From Burkholderia diffusa (GTDB lineage Bacteria > Pseudomonadota > Gammaproteobacteria > Burkholderiales > Burkholderiaceae), in the NCBI RefSeq assembly GCF_902499115.1, contig NZ_CABVPN010000009.1, forward strand, positions 124,001 through 188,000: a stretch of DNA of 64,000 nucleotides. Reading direction: 5' to 3'. Shown here piece after piece: positions 17,606-25,502 of the stretch. The translations under genes were made by a program, and so were the position numbers. The notes under the pieces are model-generated. The model saw only the letters and a list, made by a program, of their open reading frames with translations, was not told the origin of the DNA and ran no database searches. Numbering within the stretch: position 1 is the first letter of the stretch; each line of letters starts with the position of its first letter.

Positions 17606-18355
17606 TTGAAAGCGCTCGTGGCAGTGAAGCGCGTGGTCGACGCGAACGTGAAGGTCGGCGTGAAGTCCGACCGCACCGGTGTCGACATCGCGAACGTGAA
17701 GATGTCGATGAACCCGTTCGACGAAATCGCGGTGGAAGAGGCCGTGCGATTGAAGGAGGCCGGCGTCGTGACGGAGGTGGTGGCGGTGTCGGTCGGTGTC
17801 GCCCAGGCACAGGAAACGCTGCGCACGGCGCTGGCGATCGGCGCGGATCGCGCGATCCTCGTCGAATCGAACGACGGCGTCGAGCCGCTGGCGGTGGCGA
17901 AGATCCTGAAGGCGCTGGTCGACAAGGAACAGCCGCAACTCGTGATCCTCGGCAAACAGGCGATCGACGACGATTCGAACCAGACGGGTCAGATGCTGGC
18001 CGCGCTGGCGGGCCTGCCGCAAGCGACGTTCGCGTCGAAGGTGACGATCGCCGATGGCCGCGCCACGGTTGCGCGCGAAGTCGACGGCGGCGCGGAAACG
18101 CTGTCGCTTCAACTGCCGGCAGTCGTCACGACCGACCTGCGCCTGAACGAGCCGCGCTACGTGACGCTGCCGAACATCATGAAGGCGAAGAAGAAGCCGC
18201 TGGAAACGGTGAAGCCGGAAGACCTGGGCGTGGACGTCACGCCGCGTCTGAAGACGCTGAAGGTGGTCGAGCCGCCGAAGCGCGCGGCCGGCGTGAAGGT
18301 GCCGGACGTGAAGACGCTGGTCGAGAAGCTGAAGACCGAAGCCAAGGTGCTGTAA
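17606..18355 (+). CDS. etfB: Electron transfer flavoprotein beta subunit
   Basis: This 249-residue subunit binds AMP and docks with acyl-CoA dehydrogenases. The start is a TTG with AGGAGA 7 nt upstream, giving MKALVAVKRVVDANVKV, the standard beginning of EtfB. The conserved KMSMNPFDEIAVEEAVRLKE and LGKQAIDDDSNQTGQMLAALAGLPQATFASK segments are present. The stop is 16 nt before etfA. No acyl-CoA dehydrogenase or ETF-quinone oxidoreductase is in the window, so the electron donors are elsewhere. Confidence 0.96.
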   Translation: MKALVAVKRVVDANVKVGVKSDRTGVDIANVKMSMNPFDEIAVEEAVRLKEAGVVTEVVAVSVGVAQAQETLRTALAIGADRAILVESNDGVEPLAVAKILKALVDKEQPQLVILGKQAIDDDSNQTGQMLAALAGLPQATFASKVTIADGRATVAREVDGGAETLSLQLPAVVTTDLRLNEPRYVTLPNIMKAKKKPLETVKPEDLGVDVTPRLKTLKVVEPPKRAAGVKVPDVKTLVEKLKTEAKVL

Positions 18356-18371
18356 GAGGGAGCGGACGAAC

Positions 18372-19334
18372 ATGACGATTCTGGTAATTGCCGAGCACGA
18401 CGCGGTATCGGCAGGCGGGGCTTCGCCGATCAAGGCCGCGACGTTGAATGCGGTGGCGGCGGCTGCCGAGGTTGGCAAATTCGTCGGCGGCGACGTTCAC
18501 GTGCTGGTCGCGGGACACAACGCGCAGGGCGCGGCCGATGCGGCAGCCAAGATTGCAGGCGTGTCGAAGGTGTTGCTGGCCGACGCGCCGCAGCTTGCGG
18601 ACGGGCTCGCAGAAAACATCGAAGCGACGGTGCTGGCCATCGCGGCGCACTACTCGCACATCCTCGCGCCGGCAACCGCCTACGGCAAGAACATCGCGCC
18701 GCGCATCGCCGCGAAGCTGGACGTCGCACAGATTTCGGACATCACGGCGGTCGATTCGGCCGACACGTTCGCGCGTCCGATCTACGCAGGCAACGCGATC
18801 GCGACGGTTCAGTCGAGCGATCCGATCAAGGTGATCACGGTGCGTGCAACGGGTTTCGATCCGGTGGCGGCGGAAGGCGGCAGCGCGTCGGTCGAGAAGA
18901 TCGAAGCGGCGGCAGATGCAGGCAAATCGCAGTTCGTGAGCCGTGAAGTGACGAAGCTGGATCGTCCGGAGCTGACGTCGGCGAGCATCATCGTGTCGGG
19001 CGGCCGTGGTCTGGGCAGCGGTGAAAACTACACGAAGGTGCTGGAGCCTCTGGCCGACAAGCTGTCGGCAGCGCTGGGCGCATCGCGCGCGGCAGTCGAC
19101 GCCGGCTACGTGCCGAACGACTATCAGGTCGGCCAGACCGGCAAGATCGTCGCACCGCAGCTGTACATCGCGGTCGGCATCTCGGGTGCGATCCAGCACC
19201 TGGCCGGCATGAAGGATTCGAAGGTGATCGTCGCGATCAACAAGGATCCGGAAGCACCGATCTTCAGCGTGGCCGATTACGGCCTCGTCGGCGACCTGTT
19301 CACGCTCGTTCCCGAAGCGGCCGCGGTGCTCTGA
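18372..19334 (+). CDS. etfA: Electron transfer flavoprotein alpha subunit
   Basis: This 320-residue FAD-binding subunit pairs with EtfB to carry electrons from acyl-CoA dehydrogenases to the quinone pool. The C-terminal FAD domain shows SGGRGLGSGENY, the GASRAAVDAGYVPNDYQVGQTGK stretch, GISGAIQHLAGM and the INKDPEAPIF motif. It is a few residues longer than many relatives, with an insert near the N-terminus (SAGGASPIK). It is cotranscribed with etfB and followed after 3 nt by the PaaY-like gene. Confidence 0.96.
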   Translation: MTILVIAEHDAVSAGGASPIKAATLNAVAAAAEVGKFVGGDVHVLVAGHNAQGAADAAAKIAGVSKVLLADAPQLADGLAENIEATVLAIAAHYSHILAPATAYGKNIAPRIAAKLDVAQISDITAVDSADTFARPIYAGNAIATVQSSDPIKVITVRATGFDPVAAEGGSASVEKIEAAADAGKSQFVSREVTKLDRPELTSASIIVSGGRGLGSGENYTKVLEPLADKLSAALGASRAAVDAGYVPNDYQVGQTGKIVAPQLYIAVGISGAIQHLAGMKDSKVIVAINKDPEAPIFSVADYGLVGDLFTLVPEAAAVL

Positions 19335-19337
19335 GCG

Positions 19338-19868
19338 ATGCCGCTGTTCGAATTCAACGGCATGCGGCCCCGCGTCGATCCGTCTGCGTACGTTCATCCG
19401 AGCGCGGTCGTGATCGGCGACGTGACGATCGGCGCGGGCTGCTATATCGGCCCGCATGCGAGCCTGCGCGGCGACTTCGGCGCGATCGTCGTCGAGGCAG
19501 GCAGCAACGTGCAGGACGGCTGCGTGCTGCACGTCGGCATCGGCGAGACGTGCCGGCTCGGCGTGAACAGCCACATCGGGCATGGCGCGATCGTGCACGG
19601 CGCGACGCTCGAACCGGACACGATGGTCGGGATGAACGCGGTCGTGATGGACGGCGCGACGATCGGCGCGACGACGATCGTTGCCGCCTGCGCGTTCGTG
19701 AAGGCCGGCTACGACGTGCCGCGCGGCGTGCTGCTCGCTGGCGTGCCGGGGCGCGTGGTGCGGCGGCTGAGCGCCGCGGAGATCGACGCGAAGGCGAATG
19801 GCACGCGGGTCTATCAGCGGCTCGCGGTGGATTGCCTGGCGACGCTCAGGCAGGTCGACGGCGCGTAA
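19338..19868 (+). CDS. Gamma-carbonic-anhydrase/PaaY-like hexapeptide-repeat protein
   Basis: The 176-residue protein is a left-handed beta-helix built from hexapeptide repeats (HPSAVVIGDVTIGAGCYIG, then NVQDGCVLH). Metal-ligand His residues occur in the VLH and HIGHGAIVH segments, as in gamma-carbonic anhydrases and the PaaY/CaiE group. PaaY removes dead-end CoA adducts as a thioesterase in phenylacetate breakdown. Only 3 nt separate it from etfA, so it belongs to the same transcript and could serve the CoA stage of this pathway. The name paaY is not assigned because no other paa gene is near. Confidence 0.85.
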   Translation: MPLFEFNGMRPRVDPSAYVHPSAVVIGDVTIGAGCYIGPHASLRGDFGAIVVEAGSNVQDGCVLHVGIGETCRLGVNSHIGHGAIVHGATLEPDTMVGMNAVVMDGATIGATTIVAACAFVKAGYDVPRGVLLAGVPGRVVRRLSAAEIDAKANGTRVYQRLAVDCLATLRQVDGA

Positions 19869-20130
19869 GCGATGCGCGTCATCGATCCGGCGGCGATGAT
19901 TGCCGGCGAGAAAGCCGTCGTCGGGCGGCGTGAATGCTGCAAACCCGCGTGCGTCGAGCACCGAACGCCGCCGTGCCGACAGCATGGTGCCATCGATCTT
20001 CTCGGGGTTTGTGCGGATGGCGATTGGCCGTCGTGCATGCCGGTCGTGACGTTCGCGCGGGATCGATTGCCTGATGCGGCGTCGTTGTCTTAAGATCGGC
20101 GTCAGACCATCCCACCGCCTCCGGCGCCGA

Positions 20131-20379
20131 ATGAAAACGACCTTACGCCTGCGCGTCGCCATCATCGCTTCGGCTTTCGCCGTCTATCACGTATTCATGC
20201 ACGTCCAGTGGGTCGCGAGCGGTTGCATCGCGTTCCTCGGCAGCCGGCATTGCAGCTTCGAGAACAGTGCCAATTTCGAAGGAATGATGGACCTCGACCT
20301 GCTGCTGACCTGCGCGTGGGTCGCGGGCGCGATGATGGGGTGGTTCGCCATCGCACGTGCGCCGAGGAAGCCTGGCTGA
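20131..20379 (+). CDS. Small membrane protein of unknown function
   Basis: The predicted product has 82 residues with two likely membrane helices (about 5-30 and 55-75) joined by a loop with two Cys (GCIAFLGSRHCSFE). The start ATG is chosen because it gives the first helix a short basic lead (MKTTLRLR); the longer upstream start adds unlikely Arg-rich sequence. It lies 262 nt after the PaaY-like gene and faces the MFS gene. No function is suggested by its neighbours. Confidence 0.55.
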   Translation: MKTTLRLRVAIIASAFAVYHVFMHVQWVASGCIAFLGSRHCSFENSANFEGMMDLDLLLTCAWVAGAMMGWFAIARAPRKPG

Positions 20380-20402
20380 CCGAGCGGGCGTCCCGCAGCC
20401 GC

Positions 20403-21575
20403 CTATCGAGTGCGCACCGGCGCGGGCCGGTCGTGCAGGAACGCGAGCGACAGCGCCACGAGACCGCAGCTCGCGATGAGCATCAGCAACGCGCCCTTGC
20501 CGGCGTGCACCATCACCCAGCCGCCGACCGACGGAAAGCCGAACGTGCCGATGAAATACGACGCGACGAACCACGTCAGCACGCCGTGCCGTTGCGTATC
20601 CGCGCAATCGTGGAGCGCCTGCGCCTGGATGACCGGATACATGAGCCCGTAGCCGGCGCCGAGCAGCACGGCCACGACGGACTGTAGCGATGCATGCTCG
20701 GCGGCGCCGAACATGGCGAGCGCACCGAGCATCATCATCATGAGCAACCCCTTGGTCGCGGTTTCGGGGCGCGCCATCCTAACCCATTTCCCGAGCAGCC
20801 AGCGCGCACTCAGCACCGTCATCGTGTAAAGGCTGAAGAATGTGCCGGCACGCGCCTGCGTGCCTTGCATGAGCGACATCTGGAACGTCATCAGGCCGGA
20901 AAACACGCAGGTGCCGAGTGCGATCATCGCGATCGGCGCGGCCGCGCGCGTGCGCGAGATGGCCCGGAGTTCGCGCACCCAGCGGCCACCGGACGCAGCG
21001 GCGGGCGGGTGCGGACACAGGCGACCGAACGCCTCGAACATCAGCGACGCGATCGCGCACAGCGCGCCGACCGCATAAAGCGTGTCGTCGATCGACCAGT
21101 GGAGCAGGCGCATCGCATACGCCGAGAACGCGGGGGACATGCCGATCCCCGTCATCTGGAAGGTCGCCGAACGGAAGAACCACACGTTTCGGGTGGCGCC
21201 GCTCGTGCGCTCGGCAAGCGACATCGGCGCGGCCAGATGAAACGCGCCCCAGCCGAAGCCGACCAGGAAGCCGGACGGCAAATCGGCCGCCGGCGCGCGC
21301 CCGACGAGTGCGAAGCCGACGATGCCGGCGCCGATGCACAGCGACGACAGCGCGGCGATTCGCGCGGCGCCGATCTGCCGCGAGAACCAGCCGACCACCG
21401 CCAGACCGGCGAAGGTGCCGACGGTCGCGGCGGCCAGTGCGGCTCCGGTATCGAGATCGCTGCCGCCAATCGCGCGAAAGCGCATCGATAGCAGGAAGGT
21501 TGCGCCGTAACCGCCCGCGGTGAGCAGGGTGCCGACGAGAAAGAGCAACGCAGTTTGAACGCGCATGACAGCCAT
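20403..21575 (-). CDS. MFS transporter of unknown substrate
   Basis: The 390-residue protein has about 12 hydrophobic helices separated by short loops. A positively charged motif-A-like loop (GWFSRQIGAARIAA) follows helix 2. A Met-rich segment (LLMMMMLGALAMFG) lies in the second half. The sequence does not identify a substrate. It is a lone gene converging on the small membrane protein. The 334 nt between its start and the DUF1326 gene hold the promoters of both genes; no clear box stands out. Confidence 0.8.
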   Translation of the reverse strand: MAVMRVQTALLFLVGTLLTAGGYGATFLLSMRFRAIGGSDLDTGAALAAATVGTFAGLAVVGWFSRQIGAARIAALSSLCIGAGIVGFALVGRAPAADLPSGFLVGFGWGAFHLAAPMSLAERTSGATRNVWFFRSATFQMTGIGMSPAFSAYAMRLLHWSIDDTLYAVGALCAIASLMFEAFGRLCPHPPAAASGGRWVRELRAISRTRAAAPIAMIALGTCVFSGLMTFQMSLMQGTQARAGTFFSLYTMTVLSARWLLGKWVRMARPETATKGLLMMMMLGALAMFGAAEHASLQSVVAVLLGAGYGLMYPVIQAQALHDCADTQRHGVLTWFVASYFIGTFGFPSVGGWVMVHAGKGALLMLIASCGLVALSLAFLHDRPAPVRTR

Positions 21576-21909
21576 CCGGGGCGGCAGAGACGGTCAGGAA
21601 ATCGTCGATTGCGAGACAGTATGGACCAGGACCGATGCGGGATGCCCGCATTTGCGATGACGGGATCGTGCCGTCGGTTTATGCCGGACATGGCTTGATC
21701 ATGGTGCGCCGGACGCGCCGTTTCGTGCGGTGCGGCCCGCGTCGCAGGCGCCGCACGGCGACGCTGAATTCGTCGGATCAGCGTCGTTGCACGCCGCCGC
21801 TCACGGCGTTTTCTTCGCTCGTTCGCGCGTCTCGCGCGTCCTTTGCTTTCCCCTGTGCGCTGCACTAGATTCGAAGCATTACTTGCCACCGAACGCACGA
21901 GGTGAAGCC

Positions 21910-22554
21910 ATGACGCCATGGGAAATTCAGGGGACCGAACTGATGAACTGCAATTGTTCATACGGTTGCCCCTGCCAGTTCAATTCGTTGCCGACGCACG
22001 GCAACTGCGAAGCGATGGGTGCGATTTCGATCGACAGCGGCCACTACGGCGACGTCGTGCTCGATGGCGTCCGGATCGCGGTCGTGTTCCAGTGGCCGGG
22101 GCCGATTCACGAAGGCCACGGACGGTGCCAGCCGATCGTCGACGAGCGCGCGAGTCCCGCGCAGTGCGAGGCCGTGCTGAAGATCATGACCGGTCAGGAT
22201 ACCGATCCGTTCGCGACGATGTTCTCCGTGTTCGCGTCGACGCTCGAGCACGCATACGATCCGATCTTCGCGAAGATCGATTTCGACGTCGATGTCGATG
22301 CGCGGCGCGGCCGGATCGGCGTCGAGGGCGTGTTCGACATCGTCGGCGAACCGATCCGCAATCCGGTGACGGGCGCGGAGCATCGCGCGCGGATCGACCT
22401 GCCGCACGGCTTCGAATACGAGCTGGCCGAGATCGGTTCGGGCACCGGCCGGTCGCATGGCCACATCGAGCTGAATCTCGAGCGGAGCTACGCCCAGTTC
22501 GCGCGGCTGCACCTGAACAACCACGGGCTGATCCGGCATCGCGTCGCGGCATGA
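21910..22554 (+). CDS. DUF1326 domain protein, Cys-rich N-terminus
   Basis: The 214-residue soluble protein begins with the DUF1326 signature: GTELMNCNCSYGCPCQF, four Cys within about ten residues, followed by HGNCEAMGAISIDSGHYGDV. The Cys cluster is a good candidate for binding a soft metal or a thiol chemistry site. No signal peptide is seen. Its stop overlaps the start of the DUF2182 gene (ATGA), and a CusF-like copper protein follows, so a metal-related task is inferred. Biochemical function is unknown to me. Confidence 0.85.
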   Translation: MTPWEIQGTELMNCNCSYGCPCQFNSLPTHGNCEAMGAISIDSGHYGDVVLDGVRIAVVFQWPGPIHEGHGRCQPIVDERASPAQCEAVLKIMTGQDTDPFATMFSVFASTLEHAYDPIFAKIDFDVDVDARRGRIGVEGVFDIVGEPIRNPVTGAEHRARIDLPHGFEYELAEIGSGTGRSHGHIELNLERSYAQFARLHLNNHGLIRHRVAA

Positions 22555-23342
22555 TCCCCGTCGGCGATTTTCTCGGGCGCGAGCGCGTCGTCACGCTGCT
22601 TGGCATGACCGCGCTCGTCGGCGCGTGCTGGGTCTACCTGTGGACGGGCGCGGGTACCGGCATGTCGGCGCTGGACATGACGGCGGTGGCGTTGTTCCCG
22701 CATCGGCTGGCCGACGACATGGGGACCATGGATCCGTCGCTTGCGACCGTGGTCCTGATGTGGTGGGTGATGATGATCGCGATGATGACGCCCAGCGCGG
22801 CGCCGCTCGCACTGTTGTACCGGCGGGTGCTGCGGCATCACGGTGCGCAAGGAGCCGGGGCGGCTTTGACGTCGGCGTTCCTGCTGGCGGGCTATCTGGC
22901 CGCGTGGTTCGCGTTTTCGGTCGCCGCGGCCGTGCTGCAGACGCTGCTGCAGCCCGCCGGCCTGATCTCCGGAATGATGCTGTGGTCGAAGAGCGCCGTA
23001 TTGTCCGCGATCGTCCTCGCGCTGGCCGGCGCCTATCAATTCTCGCCGCTGAAACAGGCGTGCCTACGGCAATGTCGGTCGCCGGTCCGGTTTCTCACGA
23101 CGTACGGGCGCCCGGGACTCACGGGCAGCTTCCTGCTCGGCGTGCGGCACGGCGCGTATTGCGTGGGCTGCTGCTGGCTGTTGATGGCGCTGCTGTTCGT
23201 CGGCGGCGTGATGAACGTCGTGTGGATCGTCGCGTTGTCGCTGTTCGTGCTCGTCGAAAAGGTGCTGCCGGGCGGCGAGCGCGTTGGCCGCGCACTGGGC
23301 GTCGTGCTGATCGCGTGGGCGGTTGCGACGTTGCTGGTGTAG
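22551..23342 (+). CDS. DUF2182 integral membrane protein
   Basis: The 263-residue protein has about seven hydrophobic helices. Met- and Trp-rich segments such as VVLMWWVMMIAMMTPSAAPLALLYRR and the Cys motifs KQACLRQC and AYCVGCCWLLM are typical of this family, described as predicted metal-binding membrane proteins. It is translationally coupled to the DUF1326 gene. The Met/Cys/His ligands, together with the CusF-like gene 39 nt downstream, suggest copper or another soft metal. Confidence 0.85.
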   Translation: MIPVGDFLGRERVVTLLGMTALVGACWVYLWTGAGTGMSALDMTAVALFPHRLADDMGTMDPSLATVVLMWWVMMIAMMTPSAAPLALLYRRVLRHHGAQGAGAALTSAFLLAGYLAAWFAFSVAAAVLQTLLQPAGLISGMMLWSKSAVLSAIVLALAGAYQFSPLKQACLRQCRSPVRFLTTYGRPGLTGSFLLGVRHGAYCVGCCWLLMALLFVGGVMNVVWIVALSLFVLVEKVLPGGERVGRALGVVLIAWAVATLLV

Positions 23343-23381
23343 CGGGCGCGTTCGTCATTGGCGGAACAACGGAGTGTCCCG

Positions 23382-23729
23382 ATGAAAATCCGATACCTCG
23401 CCGTCACCGTTCTCGGCGCGATGGCCGTCGTTGCGACGCCGGTGCGTGCGGGCGGGAGCATGCCCGACATGAACATGGGCGACATGAAGATGTCGGCGCC
23501 GGATTCGGCGTTGACCGATGCCGAAGTGAAACGGATCGATGCCGCGCACGGCATGGTGACACTGAAGCACGGCGCCCTCGAGAACGTCGGGATGGCGCCG
23601 ATGACGATGGCGTTCAAGGCCGGCGACCCGGCGATGATCGAGTCGCTGCACGTGGGCGACAAGATCAAGGTCCGGGTCGAGCGCTTGGGGGGCACGCTGA
23701 CGATCGTGAAGCTCGTGCAACGGCAGTAA
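23382..23729 (+). CDS. CusF-like periplasmic copper-binding protein
   Basis: The 115-residue exported protein has a signal peptide (to about residue 24, TPVRAG), a Met-rich linker (MPDMNMGDMKM), then a CusF-type OB domain. The ligand region VTLKHGALENVGMAPMTMAFK contains the His and the M-T-M pair; the Trp that caps copper in E. coli CusF is replaced by Met (GMAPMTM), as in many proteobacterial homologues. It would bind Cu(I) or Ag(I). ATG is chosen because GGAG lies 7 nt upstream. It ends the DUF1326-DUF2182 operon. Confidence 0.85.
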   Translation: MKIRYLAVTVLGAMAVVATPVRAGGSMPDMNMGDMKMSAPDSALTDAEVKRIDAAHGMVTLKHGALENVGMAPMTMAFKAGDPAMIESLHVGDKIKVRVERLGGTLTIVKLVQRQ

Positions 23730-23782
23730 CGGTCGCGCAAGCGACCGCTTGCCTGGCGACCGTCACGGGCCGGTCGCCGGCG

Positions 23783-24193
23783 CTAACCCGGTCCGTCACC
23801 GGAATCGCCGCCGGCTTCGGCAAAATTCAACTCGATGCCATTGCCGGCCGGGTCGGTGAAAAACAGCTGCAGCTGGCGCGTGAGCGGCACGTACGTGCGT
23901 GAGTACCGGACCTGCGCGTCGGCCAGGCGCCGTTCCATGTCGGCGGCGTTCTCGCATGAAAATGCCATATGGTCGAACGTGTTGACGACGTGCGGCGGCC
24001 GAACCTCGCCGGGCCGCGCTTCCGACAGGTGGAGGATCGCCTGCGCCCCCGCGTAGAGCCAGTAGCCGTTGCTCTGGAACGGCGGTCGGTAGCCTGGCTG
24101 GAGGCCCACGACGTTCACATAGAAGTCGCGCAGCGTATCGAGCGTGGCACGATCCGCGCGCAGGTTGTAATGATTGAGTCCGATGACTGACAT
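23783..24193 (-). CDS. Glyoxalase/VOC-superfamily protein
   Basis: The 136-residue product is a single VOC module pair: it opens with the metal-ligand strand LNHYNLRA, has FDHMAFSC in the middle, and ends with LFFTDPAGNGIELNF, which carries the C-terminal Glu ligand. It is too short for an extradiol ring-cleaving dioxygenase. Substrate unknown; glutathione- or thiol-conjugating detoxification is possible. It is followed by the Lrp gene on the same strand, upstream of it. Confidence 0.82.
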   Translation of the reverse strand: MSVIGLNHYNLRADRATLDTLRDFYVNVVGLQPGYRPPFQSNGYWLYAGAQAILHLSEARPGEVRPPHVVNTFDHMAFSCENAADMERRLADAQVRYSRTYVPLTRQLQLFFTDPAGNGIELNFAEAGGDSGDGPG

Positions 24194-24256
24194 GGCAGGT
24201 TGTCCGGTTCGAGCAAGGTGCGCACCGCACAGCATCGCGCAACGCGGGGTGTCGTG

Positions 24257-24718
24257 TCACCCCCGAATGCCTTTGACCGCCGCTGCCGGGCGCGCGAGCC
24301 CGCGCGCCGGCAGTGGCGTCGACATCACGATCGACGTGCGCGTTTCGCCGTAGAGGTTGATGCGCTCGATCAGTTGCTCGAGGTGCGCCATGCTGACGGC
24401 GACGAAGCGCATCACGTAGGAATCCGCGCCGGTCACGTGATGGCACTCGACCACTTCGGGAATCGTCTCCAGCAGCTTCAGGAATTTCGCCTTCGCCGGC
24501 TGCTGCACCGTGATGCCGATCAGCGCGCTCACCGGGTAGCCGGCCGCGGCCGGATTGACCCGCGCCGTGTAGCCGTCGATCACGCCCGCCGACTCGAGGC
24601 GCTTCACGCGTTCCGTGACCGCCGGCACCGACAGGTGAACCTGGCGCGCCAGTTCCGTGTAGCTGATGCGGCCGTTGGCCTGCAGCAGCGCGAGTATCTT
24701 CCAGTCGAGTTCATCCAT
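24257..24718 (-). CDS. Lrp/AsnC family transcriptional regulator
   Basis: The 153-residue protein has an N-terminal winged HTH (MDELDWKILALLQANGRISYTELA...VHLSVPAVTERVKRLESAGVI) and a C-terminal RAM domain (GADSYVMRFVAVSMAHLEQLIERI) that binds small molecules, often amino acids. It is transcribed away from the LysE-type exporter, 114 nt apart, so it very likely regulates that gene. A 10-bp inverted repeat in the gap is a plausible operator. Confidence 0.92.
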   Translation of the reverse strand: MDELDWKILALLQANGRISYTELARQVHLSVPAVTERVKRLESAGVIDGYTARVNPAAAGYPVSALIGITVQQPAKAKFLKLLETIPEVVECHHVTGADSYVMRFVAVSMAHLEQLIERINLYGETRTSIVMSTPLPARGLARPAAAVKGIRG

Positions 24719-24727
24719 CGCGGCGGA

Positions 24728-24763
24728 GTTTTTAAGGTGAAAGGCTCATTTTTCCTTAAAAAC
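24728..24763. promoter_or_regulatory. Inverted repeat in the lrp-lysE intergenic region
   Basis: GTTTTTAAGG and CCTTAAAAAC are perfect complements with a 16-nt spacer, in an AT-rich patch starting 10 nt upstream of the Lrp-like start. The symmetry and AT content fit an Lrp-family site controlling both divergent genes. Confidence 0.5.
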
Positions 24764-24832
24764 CGCCTTCAGCGGCGACCGGACTTTCCCTACGATGCGG
24801 TTCATGTCATTGCATGTCGCGAGGAGCCGGCC

Positions 24833-25468
24833 ATGCTGTTCATCAAGTCCGTCGTGATGGGGTTGTCGATCGCGGTGCCGGTCGGCCCGATCGGCATGCT
24901 CTGCATTCAGCGCAGTCTGAGCCGCGGCTTTCACGCGGGGTTCGCGACGGGCATCGGCGCCGCGTGCGCCGACGCGATCTACGGGCTGCTCGGGGCGCTG
25001 GGCGTCGCCGGCATCGTCACTGCGTTTCCGATGCTGACCGTCACGCTGAAAATCGTCGGCGGCGCGTTCCTCGTGTGGTTGGCCTGGTCCATCGCGCGGC
25101 AGGCGCCGGCCGCGTCTGCGGTGCACGACGTGCCGCGCGCGACCGTGCTTCGCGATTTCCTGACGACCTTCGGCCTCACGCTGTCGAACCCGATGACGAT
25201 CCTGTCGTTCGTCGGGATCTTCGCGGCGCTCGGCCCGCTGGCGGGCACGCATGAAGGCGCGATGGGGCCGCCCGTGACCTTGATGGTCGCGGGCGTGTTC
25301 CTCGGATCCGCGACGTGGTGGCTGTGCCTGAGCAGCGCGACCGCCGCGTTGCGCACGAAGATGCCGCTGACGTTCATGCGCGGGCTGTCGCGCGTATCCG
25401 CAGCCGTGATCGCGGTGTTCGGTGCGATCCAGTTGATCGCGGGCATGCACGGCGTCGTCTGGTCATGA
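24833..25468 (+). CDS. LysE/RhtB family amino acid exporter
   Basis: The 211-residue inner-membrane protein has about six helices. The start FIKSVVMGLSIAVPVGPIGMLCIQRSLSRGF contains the family GPIG-type motif, and FGLTLSNPMTILSFVGIFAALG is the conserved second motif. It exports amino acids or related small molecules. GAGGAG 6 nt before the ATG sets the start. The divergent Lrp-type regulator suggests induction by its substrate. Confidence 0.9.
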   Translation: MLFIKSVVMGLSIAVPVGPIGMLCIQRSLSRGFHAGFATGIGAACADAIYGLLGALGVAGIVTAFPMLTVTLKIVGGAFLVWLAWSIARQAPAASAVHDVPRATVLRDFLTTFGLTLSNPMTILSFVGIFAALGPLAGTHEGAMGPPVTLMVAGVFLGSATWWLCLSSATAALRTKMPLTFMRGLSRVSAAVIAVFGAIQLIAGMHGVVWS

Positions 25469-25502
25469 CGCGAATCGCGGCATCGACACACCGCGCGCGC
25501 GG

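Noticed and set aside
19872..20093. 73-residue frame after the PaaY-like gene
   Set aside because: No ribosome site, no recognisable features and poor codon bias; most likely noncoding.
23783..24193. VOC protein considered as the missing extradiol dioxygenase
   Set aside because: At 136 residues it is one VOC unit; extradiol enzymes of the BphC/HsaC type are about twice that length, and the gene sits among unrelated genes.
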